Assembly: GCA_013388525.1 (NCBI GenBank)
Contig: JACAFA010000198.1
Location: 1-9,849, forward strand
Direction of reading: 5' to 3'
DNA from: Ignavibacteriaceae bacterium
GTDB taxonomy: Bacteria > Bacteroidota > Ignavibacteria > Ignavibacteriales > Ignavibacteriaceae
DNA: 9,849 nucleotides
The position numbers and the translations under genes are program-made. How positions within the stretch are numbered: the stretch's first letter is position 1; every line of letters begins with the position of its first letter. Under the pieces are notes generated by a model. It made no database searches and was not told where the DNA came from. It was given only the letters and a program-made list of their open reading frames with translations. Positions 1-5,850 of the stretch are shown one piece after another.

Positions 1-411
1 CAGGTTTTAGAAAACATCTGGTCAATTGGTGGTGAGCGCGGATGGTATTATGCGGATTGGCTCTGGCACATTCGCGGATTTTTAGACAAGCTTGTTGGCG
101 GTGTTGGTTTGCGAAGAGGCAGAACAAACAAAACAGAAATTCACACCGGCGATACACTTGATTTCTGGCGTGTGCTTGCCGCTGATAAAGAAAATAAAAG
201 ATTACTGCTTTATGCAGAAATGAAACTACCCGGCGAAGCGTGGCTTGAGTTTAAGATTGTTGAGAAAAACGGAAAAAGTTTTTTACAGCAAACAGCAACT
301 TTTCGTCCCAAAGGATTACTTGGCAGAATGTATTGGTATTCTGTTTTACCGCTTCACTTTTTTGTATTTGATGGAATGGCGGAGAATGTTGCTAATTCAA
401 GTATTCAATAA
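1..411 (+). CDS. SDR-type NAD(P)-binding protein with DUF2867 domain, C-terminal fragment
   Basis: The frame is open from base 1 to the TAA at 409-411 and gives 136 residues of a gene that starts before the window. The visible part resembles the DUF2867 region found at the C-terminus of atypical short-chain dehydrogenase/NAD-dependent epimerase-like proteins: an IGGERGWYYADWLW segment near residues 8-21, then a GDTLDFWRV segment, an aromatic LLLYAEMKLPGEAWLEF strand region, a TATFRPKGLLGRMYWY segment and a VLPLHFFVFDGMA tail. The Rossmann domain that would bind the cofactor lies outside the window, so substrate and reaction cannot be read. The last coding bases (367-391) are repeated exactly downstream of the next gene, so the present 3' end (residues ANSSIQ) may have been acquired. 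Family call is from memory of the domain pattern. Confidence 0.85.
   Translation, partial: QVLENIWSIGGERGWYYADWLWHIRGFLDKLVGGVGLRRGRTNKTEIHTGDTLDFWRVLAADKENKRLLLYAEMKLPGEAWLEFKIVEKNGKSFLQQTATFRPKGLLGRMYWYSVLPLHFFVFDGMAENVANSSIQ
367..391 (+). repeat. 25-bp direct repeat, left copy (inside SDR gene 3' end)
   Basis: These 25 bases encode FDGMAENV in the SDR gene and recur without mismatch at 1698-1722, 1331 bp downstream. Weaker similarity extends leftward to 343, where both copies begin GTTTTACC; the right copy is one base shorter over this 49-bp stretch. Together the copies bracket the ATPase gene. Confidence 0.9.
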
Positions 412-448
412 TTGATCAGTAAGCCCTCATTATTCAGTTCATTCCATT

Positions 449-463
449 AAAATCGGCGATTTT
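449..463. repeat. Short perfect inverted repeat upstream of ATPase gene
   Basis: AAAATCG and CGATTTT are perfect 7-bp arms around a single G. It lies between the SDR stop and the ATPase promoter candidate. It could be a weak terminator stem or an operator half-site pair; there is no following U-tract, so the role is open. Confidence 0.4.
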
Positions 464-464
464 C

Positions 465-494
465 TTGCTAAATCCATAAAATCCCGTAAATTTG
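465..494 (+). promoter_or_regulatory. Candidate Bacteroidota-type promoter for the ATPase gene
   Basis: TAAATTTG at 487-494 matches the Bacteroidota -7 consensus TAnnTTTG. TTG at 465-467 sits 19 bases upstream, as expected for the -33 element. Initiation would fall near 500, leaving a leader of about 20 bases before the ATG at 519. The match is by eye and such AT-rich motifs occur by chance. Confidence 0.5.
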
Positions 495-518
495 TGGAGT
501 GAGAATCCATAAATTCAG

Positions 519-1643
519 ATGATTAAAAGATTATTCGATATAAAAAACTTAATAAAGCCCGAAAAGGTACTGGTTATCTATGGTCCAAGAAGGGCTGGGA
601 AAACAACTCTTTTAAAAGACTTTTTATCACACACAGAATTAAAGTATAAATTAGATTCCGGTGATAACATCCGAACTCAGGAAATTTTTAATTCACAATC
701 ATTCAATGAGATTCTGCCTTATGCAGAAGGTTATAAGCTCATTGCAATAGATGAAGCACAGCAGATAAAAAACATCGGAATGGGATTAAAGATTCTGGTT
801 GATAACCTGTCTGATTTAATTGTAGTTGCAACAGGTTCATCATCATTTGAACTTTCACAACAAGTCGGCGAACCACTTACAGGAAGAAAAAAAGTAATTA
901 CCCTCTTTCCGTTTTCTCAGCAGGAACTTCTTTCAGTTTATAATAAGTTTGAATTAAAAGAATACCTTGAGGAGTTTCTGATTTTTGGAAGCTATCCAGA
1001 AATAATTACAGCTAAAAGCAGAAACGAAAAAATTGAAGTGATAACTGAAATTGTAAATTCATATTTGCTAAAGGACATATTGTCTCTCGAAAAAATAAAA
1101 GGGATTAAACAAATATTAGATCTTCTTAAGTTGATTGCTTTTCAAATTGGCAAAGAAGTATCTCTCAATGAATTAGCATCGCAGGTTAAGCTTGATGTAA
1201 AAACTGTCGGCAAATATTTGGACTTGTTTGAAAAAACATTCATACTTTATAAGATAAGTTCTTTCAGCAGAAATCTGAGAAAAGAAATTACTACGAAATC
1301 GAAGTATTATTTTTACGACAATGGAATAAGGAATGGAGTTATACTTCAGTTTAACAAACTCTCTGACAGAAACGATTCGGGAGAATTATTTGAAAACTTT
1401 TTCGTAATGGAGCGATTGAAATATTTATCGAACAACTCGATCTACCGCAACTTATACTTTTGGCGCACTTATGACGGACAAGAGATTGACCTGATTGAAG
1501 AAGGAGAAGGAAAAATACTCGGACTCGAAATAAAATATTCACCAACAGCCAAACTGAAAAAAATAAAATCATTCACAAGCACATATACAAACTCAAGTGT
1601 TGAGCTTGTTAATAAAGAAAATTATCTGAATTACCTTCTTTAA
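519..1643 (+). CDS. AAA+ ATPase with C-terminal DUF4143 domain
   Basis: This 374-residue protein belongs to the AAA_14/DUF4143 family. Walker A is GPRRAGKT (residues 22-29), Walker B is LIAIDEA (74-80, Asp78-Glu79), and a VATGSSSF sensor-1-like strand (103-110) is followed by the family's typical GRKK...LFPFSQQE segment (122-136). The middle (about 190-250) looks like a winged-helix linker (SLNELASQVKLDVKTVGKYLDLFE). The C-terminus carries EID (322-324), then LEIK with Glu337 and Lys339, the D...ExK pattern of a PD-(D/E)XK-like nuclease fold. Length is about the family norm, so the gene looks intact. The cellular role of this family is poorly known; many members are patchily distributed and found near mobile DNA. 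It has no obvious Shine-Dalgarno site. It stands alone between 25-bp direct repeats, which suggests acquisition as a unit. Confidence 0.93.
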   Translation: MIKRLFDIKNLIKPEKVLVIYGPRRAGKTTLLKDFLSHTELKYKLDSGDNIRTQEIFNSQSFNEILPYAEGYKLIAIDEAQQIKNIGMGLKILVDNLSDLIVVATGSSSFELSQQVGEPLTGRKKVITLFPFSQQELLSVYNKFELKEYLEEFLIFGSYPEIITAKSRNEKIEVITEIVNSYLLKDILSLEKIKGIKQILDLLKLIAFQIGKEVSLNELASQVKLDVKTVGKYLDLFEKTFILYKISSFSRNLRKEITTKSKYYFYDNGIRNGVILQFNKLSDRNDSGELFENFFVMERLKYLSNNSIYRNLYFWRTYDGQEIDLIEEGEGKILGLEIKYSPTAKLKKIKSFTSTYTNSSVELVNKENYLNYLL

Positions 1644-1674
1644 ATAAATAACTAAATCTAATAGCATCGTTGTT

Positions 1675-1733
1675 GTTTTACCATTTCTCTTTTTTTGTTT
1701 GATGGAATGGCGGAGAATGTTGTGAAGGTATAA
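1675..1733 (+). pseudogene. Remnant of an SDR/DUF2867 gene 3' end
   Basis: Bases 1698-1733 read in frame as FDGMAENVVKV followed by TAA, the same tail as the SDR gene at the left edge but with a different terminus. Bases 1675-1697 resemble the SDR segment at 343-366 but are one base short, so the frame is broken. No longer gene body is attached upstream. It is best read as the displaced original 3' end of the SDR gene or a leftover of a duplicated copy. The 25-bp perfect core (1698-1722) is the right copy of the direct repeat. Confidence 0.7.
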
Positions 1734-1841
1734 AAGTTAAATATTATCAAAGGGACTTTTTATTTTTTAACTGATACAGGATTGATGTTAGAATTTATAT
1801 GTTTTCCGGTCTTATCAAAAAACATTTCTAAGTTAAAATGA

Positions 1842-1874
1842 TTTGGAATTTTTGTTTATCATTTCGTAATTTTG
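1842..1874 (+). promoter_or_regulatory. Candidate Bacteroidota-type promoter
   Basis: TAATTTTG at 1867-1874 matches TAnnTTTG and TTTG at 1842-1845 lies 21 bases upstream of it, close to the usual -33/-7 spacing. It would start transcription near 1881, about 200 bases before the ABM-like gene. Eye-matched only. Confidence 0.35.
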
Positions 1875-2081
1875 CCAAAAATAAATTTAACCCGTTAGTT
1901 AATTTATCCTAATACTTTCCTGAAGATTTAACGGAATTACCCTTTAAACAAGAATTATAAATAATTGAATATCCTTTGTCTTATCAGAGGTGAAGAATTT
2001 TATTGAACACCTTTACGTTGCTTGATTTTTTACAAACAGTCTAACTAAAAACAAATCATACTTTGGAAAGAAGTACAATAG

Positions 2082-2507
2082 ATGGCAATACTTCTCAGAA
2101 CAATAGTTAGGGGGCAAACATCGGAAGGTTATGATCAGGTTTCTATCTTTCTCCACGAAGCTGTTCGAAAGTCACCCGGTTTCATTCTGCACTGTTCGTA
2201 TTCATCGGAAGAGGGTTGGGTTGTTTTAGAAGTATGGAATACTAAAGCGGAGAGTGATAAGTTTTTTTCAGAAAATGTTGCCCCCAATCTTCCGAAAGGT
2301 ATCGTGCCTAAACGTTCATATCAAGAATTGCACAGTGTTGTTACACCGGGATTATTGATTATCTGGAATGTACATCTAATTTTTTTGTCTGGAACGCTTG
2401 TATTAAGACAACTAATAAAAAAACCCGCTTTACAGCACGGCAAACAACTATCTTCATTCTTTCGATACTGTGATGTAAAGTATAATAAAGATATTCAATT
2501 AGTCTAG
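2082..2507 (+). CDS. Antibiotic-biosynthesis-monooxygenase-like (dimeric alpha/beta barrel) protein with atypical tail
   Basis: Residues 1-89 look like a complete small ABM-type alpha/beta-barrel domain: an N-terminal strand MAILLRTIVRGQT, a helix GYDQVSIFLHEAVRKSPGF, then GWVVLEVWNTKAESDKFF, then VAPNLPKGIVPKRSYQELHSVV. Such domains are usually about 90-110 residues and act as dimers; functions range from quinone monooxygenases to non-catalytic ligand binding, so no reaction is assigned. Residues 90-141 have no family counterpart I recognise: a short hydrophobic run (GLLIIWNVHLIFLSG) followed by a basic, unpatterned tail. This suggests an altered 3' end, by frameshift or loss of the original stop, or read-through into noncoding DNA. 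The ATG at 2082 is kept because the domain begins there. There is no clear Shine-Dalgarno site. Confidence 0.75.
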   Translation: MAILLRTIVRGQTSEGYDQVSIFLHEAVRKSPGFILHCSYSSEEGWVVLEVWNTKAESDKFFSENVAPNLPKGIVPKRSYQELHSVVTPGLLIIWNVHLIFLSGTLVLRQLIKKPALQHGKQLSSFFRYCDVKYNKDIQLV

Positions 2508-2523
2508 TGCTTGCGTTTTACTA

Positions 2524-2539
2524 ACGAAAATATTTTCGT
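2524..2539. repeat. 16-bp perfect palindrome
   Basis: ACGAAAATATTTTCGT is self-complementary over all 16 bases and lies 17 bases after the ABM-like stop codon, upstream of the candidate promoter for the EPCC gene. It may be a weak terminator stem or an operator. No long U-tract follows. Confidence 0.5.
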
Positions 2540-2561
2540 CTGATAGTTTGAAATACGACAG

Positions 2562-2569
2562 TAGTTTTG
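2562..2569 (+). promoter_or_regulatory. Candidate -7 box for the EPCC-repeat gene
   Basis: TAGTTTTG matches TAnnTTTG. A convincing -33 TTG at normal spacing is not visible (nearest similar bases TTTTCG around 2533-2538), so this is tentative. It would give a leader of about 60 bases before the ATG at 2638. Confidence 0.25.
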
Positions 2570-2623
2570 TCAAATCGTTATTTGTAGAAACAATTAAGTA
2601 GAGTATTTATTTTCAACAATTAT

Positions 2624-2631
2624 AAAGGAGG
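2624..2631 (+). promoter_or_regulatory. Strong Shine-Dalgarno site that fixes the EPCC gene start
   Basis: AAAGGAGG is an almost ideal anti-16S match, six bases before the ATG at 2638. It favours that ATG over the in-frame TTG at 2632, which would lie directly against the site. Confidence 0.85.
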
Positions 2632-2637
2632 TTGTTC

Positions 2638-3621
2638 ATGAAAAAATTAATTCTACTGTTGCTGGGCTGCGGGATGTTTACCAGCATACTTGCCCAAACT
2701 GAACCAGGGGAGCCATGTTGTAATGTTGTTGTATTGGATATCAAAAAAAATATTGTTGTTGCCCGTGACAATACCACCGGTCAGCTTTACCAGTTTAAAG
2801 CCGATGCTTTGGATATAAAAGCCATTAACCCGAATGATGCCGTAAACATATCATCAGGAAAGGTAACTTCCATTGGCGGCACGAAAAGAATGTATGCAAC
2901 CATCAGGCCAGATTATGGTGAGCCTTGTTGTGCGATAGTAAGTATACAACCAGATTATGAAGAACCATGCTGTAATGTTGTATTAGTTAAAAATAATACC
3001 ACGAATACAATTTTTTCTATTAGCGTGCCGAAGCAAATAGCTGCTACATTTAAAACCGGTCAGGGAGTTAGCATGGATGGAACCACCGGTATGGCCATTG
3101 TCCAATCTTCTTATGGCAATAGTAATGGTCAGTTGAACTCTTATGGATATTTTGCCTCTTCAGAAGAGGCAACATCGGGTGATGAAAATAAGACAGCGCA
3201 ATGGGTTATAACCCCAGTTACAAATATGAAGGGAGTATTGGGAAGACTAAATACAAATTTTGGTGATGCCGAATGGTCATTGGATATAAGAAGTACAGAA
3301 GATAAGTTTTTGTCAATCCGCAGTCATCATAATAAGCAAACCCATCACGATTTGGCTCCGGGTCTTTATAATTTCAGACTCAATACGATTACCGTTAAAA
3401 ATGTACCCATAGAAAAAGGGAAAGAGACAAGATTGAAAGTGGGTTATATCAATATTGTTTCAGAAGGAAGGTGGGAATTAAGAAGTGAAGATAAAGAGAA
3501 GTTTCAAACCTCAGGAGATAAACAAAAAAAATTGGTTTTGCCCGTTGGCAATTACCATTTGAAGCTGGGAGAACAATTATTCCCTATAAAAATAAATGAT
3601 GGGGAAACGATTGAGATGTAA
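2638..3621 (+). CDS. Secreted protein with three EPCC motifs and PEGA-like C-terminal modules
   Basis: This is a 327-residue protein of unknown function. Residues 1-19 form a classical signal peptide (MKKLILLLLGCGMFTSILA) with likely cleavage before Gln20. The mature protein carries three copies of EPCC followed by [NA][VI]V at residues 25-31, 95-101 and 109-115; each pair of adjacent cysteines introduces a beta-strand-like segment, and two copies follow a PDYGE or PDYEE lead-in. The second half has two similar units, each with a basic segment followed by PGLYNFRL...VKNVPIEKGK or VGNYHLKL...IKINDGE, like the strand-rich PEGA or carbohydrate-binding-like modules of secreted proteins. Vicinal cysteines suggest metal binding or disulfides in the periplasm, but that is inference. 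The gene stands alone, with a strong Shine-Dalgarno site and a hairpin downstream. Confidence 0.85.
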   Translation: MKKLILLLLGCGMFTSILAQTEPGEPCCNVVVLDIKKNIVVARDNTTGQLYQFKADALDIKAINPNDAVNISSGKVTSIGGTKRMYATIRPDYGEPCCAIVSIQPDYEEPCCNVVLVKNNTTNTIFSISVPKQIAATFKTGQGVSMDGTTGMAIVQSSYGNSNGQLNSYGYFASSEEATSGDENKTAQWVITPVTNMKGVLGRLNTNFGDAEWSLDIRSTEDKFLSIRSHHNKQTHHDLAPGLYNFRLNTITVKNVPIEKGKETRLKVGYINIVSEGRWELRSEDKEKFQTSGDKQKKLVLPVGNYHLKLGEQLFPIKINDGETIEM

Positions 3622-3665
3622 TTTTCTTAGTGTTGAGTTGCTATTAAAATTATCTTCAAGATCTT

Positions 3666-3680
3666 TTGTATTTTATACAA
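3666..3680. repeat. Small hairpin downstream of EPCC gene
   Basis: TTGTAT and ATACAA are perfect 6-bp arms around TTT. It is AT-rich and weak, with no U-tract; listed only as structure in the 3' region of the EPCC gene. Confidence 0.35.
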
Positions 3681-3704
3681 CGTTGAAGTGACCCGGAAAA
3701 ACTG

Positions 3705-3724
3705 ACAGAGAAATATTTCTCTGT
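3705..3724 (+). terminator. 20-bp perfect palindrome, possible terminator of the EPCC gene
   Basis: The ten bases ACAGAGAAAT are followed at once by their exact reverse complement, so an 8-bp stem with a 4-base loop is available. A U-rich run begins only about 15 bases later (3741-3748), so it is not a textbook intrinsic terminator. Its ACAGAG...CTCTGT stem and following TTAAAAAT...TTTT resemble the terminator at 8436-8463. Confidence 0.5.
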
Positions 3725-3884
3725 ACGTTAATTGTTAAAAATTTTTTTATTAATTTTTTAAGGGATAACGTTTATTTTGAAGTTATTACGTAACAAATAT
3801 AGTTTTTAAAATCAGATATACGCAATATTGCTTAAAGAATTATGTTAGCGGTCATTGTAGGACGACACATAAAGCAAGATAGAA
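3725..3884. other. AT-rich left flank of the cassette island
   Basis: This gap contains no gene. It holds T-rich tracts and a 10-bp palindrome GCAATATTGC at 3822-3831, and ends in the cassette start GTTAGCGGT at 3844-3852. Unlike the other cassette junctions, no large GC-rich palindrome precedes this GTT, so 3844/3845 looks like the junction of the island with older chromosomal DNA. Confidence 0.5.
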
Positions 3885-4313
3885 ATGGACATTCAAGAAC
3901 AAATAAAAAATTACATTTCTTCACAACCTGACGCAAAACGTTCAGACATTGAAACTTTGCACAAACGGATACTAAAAATATTTCCAAAATGTAAATTATG
4001 GTTTTTAGACGGAAAGGACGATAAAGGAAAAGTTGTTTCCAACCCTAACATTGGATATGGACTTCAAACAATAAAATATGCTGACGGTAAGACCAAAGAG
4101 TTTTATCAAATTGGAATTAGTGCAAACACGACAGGAATTTCAGTCTATATAATGGGCATTGACGACAAAAAGTATTTACCTGACACATATGGGAAGACAA
4201 TTGGTAAGGCAAGTGTAACAGGTTATTGTATTAAGTTTAAAACATTAAAAGATATAAACGCTGATATCCTGGAAACAGCAATAAAAGATGGTATTAAACA
4301 AACAAACCAATGA
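3885..4313 (+). CDS. DUF1801 domain protein (first of a pair)
   Basis: This complete 142-residue protein reads as a DUF1801 family member: a helical start (MDIQEQIKNYISSQPDAKRSDIETLHKRILKIFP), then KCKLWFLDGKDDKGK, NIGYGLQTIKYADGK, FYQIGISANTTGISVYIMG and a C-terminal ASVTGYCIKFKTLKDIN segment. Family members are small soluble alpha/beta proteins; their biochemical role is not established, so no function is assigned. The start at 3885 gives the usual family N-terminus. There is no recognisable Shine-Dalgarno site, unlike the neighbouring genes outside the island. It is followed after 8 bases by a second DUF1801 gene, so the two are probably co-transcribed and may form a complex. Confidence 0.85.
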   Translation: MDIQEQIKNYISSQPDAKRSDIETLHKRILKIFPKCKLWFLDGKDDKGKVVSNPNIGYGLQTIKYADGKTKEFYQIGISANTTGISVYIMGIDDKKYLPDTYGKTIGKASVTGYCIKFKTLKDINADILETAIKDGIKQTNQ

Positions 4314-4321
4314 GATAACCA

Positions 4322-4723
4322 ATGGCAAAGAAAATTAATCTAAACGAAGAAGTAACTGACTTTTTGGACGAACTAAAACATCCATTCAGAAAGGAAATTG
4401 AACAATTAAGAATTTGCATTTTATCTGCAAACCCCGCTCTGACAGAAAGTATTAAATGGAATGGACCAAACTATTGCTTTGACAATGAAGACAGAATTAC
4501 GATGAGTATCCAACCTCCAACAAAACAGGCTCGACTAATTTTTCATAGAGGTGCTAAAAAACAGACGCAACCCAAAGACAAATTAATAACGAATAAAAGT
4601 AAAATTTTGATTTGGAAAGAAAATGACCGAGCAATCGCAACTTTCAAAAGTTTACAAGACATCGAAGATAAAAAAACAGAATTGACAGAAATCGTGAATG
4701 AATGGTTACAAGCAACGAAATAA
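4322..4723 (+). CDS. DUF1801 domain protein (second of a pair)
   Basis: This complete 133-residue protein has DUF1801-like features: a helix VTDFLDELKHPFRKEIEQLRICILSANPAL, the family-typical ESIKWNGPNYCF segment (about residues 39-50), a strand ITMSIQPPTKQARLIFHRG, then KILIWKENDRAIATFKSLQDI and a terminal helix. The WNGP/Y motif is more typical of DUF1801 proteins than anything in the upstream paralogue, so the two represent divergent subfamilies rather than a recent duplication. It follows the first gene by 8 bases without a Shine-Dalgarno site and ends a few bases before the palindrome that closes the unit. Function is unknown. Confidence 0.85.
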   Translation: MAKKINLNEEVTDFLDELKHPFRKEIEQLRICILSANPALTESIKWNGPNYCFDNEDRITMSIQPPTKQARLIFHRGAKKQTQPKDKLITNKSKILIWKENDRAIATFKSLQDIEDKKTELTEIVNEWLQATK

Positions 4724-4731
4724 AACAACGA

Positions 4732-4866
4732 ACCGCTAACACGGGTTTTGCGTCAGGCGGGCTGATGTGCAAACTTGGAGTTTTCTGCTCCTATTCAAGT
4801 TCAGTGCTGGTTGACAGTTTTGTGCTCCGAAACCCGCCCGAACGCAAAGCCCGAAACCGTTACCAG
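4732..4866 (+). repeat. attC-like recombination site A (imperfect palindrome)
   Basis: The site opens with the inverse core ACCGCTAAC (4732-4740) and ends with the core GTTACCAG (4859-4866), giving TAAC/GTTA pairing at its base. Long GC-rich arms lie inside: left 4742-4761 (CGGGTTTTGCGTCAGGCGGG) and right 4833-4853 pair over nearly their whole length, with one T.G wobble, one A/C mismatch and one unpaired A at 4841. The central part contains a smaller hairpin (AACTTG at 4772-4777 with CAAGTT at 4796-4801). One base separates core and arm on the left, five (AAACC) on the right. Layout and size are those of large attC sites. Arm sequences and spacing match site B. Confidence 0.8.
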
Positions 4867-5843
4867 TAACCGTATGACAGACAACACAGCGACATATTAC
4901 GTTTATGTTTACATAGACCCGAGAAACTTTGAAGAGTTCTATTATGGTAAAGGGACTGGTAGTAGAAAAAATGCTCATCTTACTGACGACAGCGACACAG
5001 AAAAAGCCAAACGAATTAAAGCAATAAAAAAAGAAGGACTTGAGCCAATTATAAAAGTTATTGCCAAAGGACTAACAGAAAAAGAAGCGTTTTTAGTTGA
5101 GAAAACTTTAATCTGGAAACTGGGCAGAAACTTAACTAATCTATCATCTGGACACTTTGCTGACAAATTCAGACCGCACGACACTTTTCATCAAGACCTT
5201 TCCGGTTTTGACTTCAACAACGGACTATATTATGTGAATGTTGGAGAAGGACCTCACAGATGTTGGGCTGACTGTAAAGAGTTTGGCTTTTTATCGGCTG
5301 GACAAGATAAAAAATGGAGTGACCCAATAAGGACTTTAGAACCAGGTGATATTGTTGTTGCTTACTTGAAAAATTATGGTTACGTTGGTATCGGACGTGT
5401 GACAGAAAAAGCAGTTAGAGTTAATGACTTTAAAATTGATGGTAAGTCATTGCGACAGTTAAAACTTAAAGAACCGAATATTTTTGACAACTGTGACAAT
5501 GATAAATCTGAGTTTCTTGTAAAAATTGATTGGTTAAAATCCGTTGACAGTAAACAAGCAAAATGGAAAAGCAAATCAGGACTATTTACAAGCCAACTTA
5601 TAAAGGCTTCTTTACAAGGACAACTCACGACAAGACAATTTTTAGAAACTGAATTTAATATCAAATTCAAAGACTTATTATTGACTGAATGACAACGAAC
5701 GAAAGAATAACGGCTACTGGTAACAGCGGTTTGGCGTAATGGCGGGTGACGTGCTTCATTGAAAGATTTGTGCTATATTTGATGTGTGTGCTTCGCATGA
5801 ACATTTGTGGTAATAATCCGCCACTACGCCAAGCCGCAAACCG
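4860..5843 (+). mobile_element. Integron-cassette-like unit 2 (GIY-YIG/EVE-like gene plus attC-like site B)
   Basis: The unit starts at the TT of GTTACCAGTA (4859-4868). The closing palindrome is preceded by bases whose reverse complement is the unit's beginning: 5710-5724 against 4859-4873 agrees at 14 of 15 positions. The single gene starts 8 bases after the core and stops 18 bases before the inverse core, the compact layout typical of gene cassettes. Confidence 0.8.
4874..5692 (+). CDS. GIY-YIG nuclease fused to a PUA/EVE-like domain, putative modified-DNA restriction protein
   Basis: The 272-residue protein has two parts. Residues 8-95 form a GIY-YIG domain of the LEM-3/COG3680-like type: YVYVYID (9-15) and FYYGKGTGSR (22-31) carry the tyrosines, glycines and Arg31; Glu76 in FLVEKTLIWKLG is the expected metal-binding residue and Asn89 follows in NLTN. 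Residues 115-250 begin NGLYYVNVGEG and contain LEPGDIVVAYLKNYGYVGIGRV (155-176), the core pattern of EVE/PUA-like base-binding barrels. A reader domain plus nuclease suggests cutting of DNA with modified bases, a type IV-like defence role; this is inference. The ATG at 4874 is chosen because the domain starts there and the longer frame upstream to 4775 runs through the palindrome. No Shine-Dalgarno site is visible. Confidence 0.8.
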   Translation: MTDNTATYYVYVYIDPRNFEEFYYGKGTGSRKNAHLTDDSDTEKAKRIKAIKKEGLEPIIKVIAKGLTEKEAFLVEKTLIWKLGRNLTNLSSGHFADKFRPHDTFHQDLSGFDFNNGLYYVNVGEGPHRCWADCKEFGFLSAGQDKKWSDPIRTLEPGDIVVAYLKNYGYVGIGRVTEKAVRVNDFKIDGKSLRQLKLKEPNIFDNCDNDKSEFLVKIDWLKSVDSKQAKWKSKSGLFTSQLIKASLQGQLTTRQFLETEFNIKFKDLLLTE

Positions 5844-5850
5844 TTGTACA
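5710..5850 (+). repeat. attC-like recombination site B (imperfect palindrome)
   Basis: The inverse core CTGGTAAC ends at 5724 and the core GTTGTACA lies at 5843-5850. Between them the left arm 5726-5745 (GCGGTTTGGCGTAATGGCGG) pairs with the right arm 5818-5837 at 18 of 20 positions, the two exceptions being one T.G wobble and one A/C mismatch. AAACC again separates right arm and core, and a single A separates left core and arm, exactly as in site A. The shared frame TAACA-n-GGTTT-n-GCGT...GGCGGG...TGA-n-GTGC shows that A and B are related sequences, not chance hairpins. A TATATTTG at 5774-5781 lies in the loop region and resembles a -7 box, but without a partner. Confidence 0.85.

Larger units (their letters stand above)
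1644..2081. other. 438-bp intergenic region between ATPase and ABM-like genes
   Basis: Apart from the SDR 3' remnant near its left end and a promoter candidate at 1842-1874, this AT-rich stretch shows no convincing open frame, RNA gene or strong terminator hairpin on either strand. If the promoter candidate is real, the downstream gene would have a leader of about 200 bases whose content I cannot interpret. Confidence 0.6.
3845..4859 (+). mobile_element. Integron-cassette-like unit 1 (two DUF1801 genes plus attC-like site A)
   Basis: The unit begins inside GTTAGCGGT (3844-3852), read as G^TT, and its terminal palindrome opens with ACCGCTAAC (4732-4740), the exact reverse complement over nine bases. 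In integron cassettes the first bases of a cassette are complementary to the inverse core that opens its own attC site, which is what is seen here. The two genes fill the unit tightly: 40 bases before the first ATG and about 8 between the last stop and the inverse core. No promoter of its own is apparent. Confidence 0.75.

Noticed and set aside
2411..2455. Possible further attC-like remnant in the ABM gene tail (CCCGC...GGCAAAC)
   Set aside because: A few bases resemble the right arm of site A, but no left arm or core pair could be found.
4811..4816. TTGACA as a -35 box in site A
   Set aside because: No -10 element follows at 16-18 bases (the sequence there is the GC-rich right arm), and sigma-70 -35 boxes of this type are not used by Bacteroidota.
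4775..4873. N-terminal extension of the GIY-YIG frame by 33 codons
   Set aside because: It runs through the loop and right arm of palindrome A, has no domain similarity, and the GIY-YIG strand begins just after the ATG at 4874.
5774..5781. TATATTTG as a promoter for the deiminase gene
   Set aside because: It matches the -7 box, but no TTG lies at the right distance; TTTG and GTGC blocks are part of the repeat itself, so the match may be incidental.
4732..5850. The palindromes as a CRISPR array, or as REP/MITE elements
   Set aside because: Only two clear copies exist, about 850 bp apart with genes between them, so this is not CRISPR. A REP or MITE would not be expected to show start-to-end complementarity specific to each unit.
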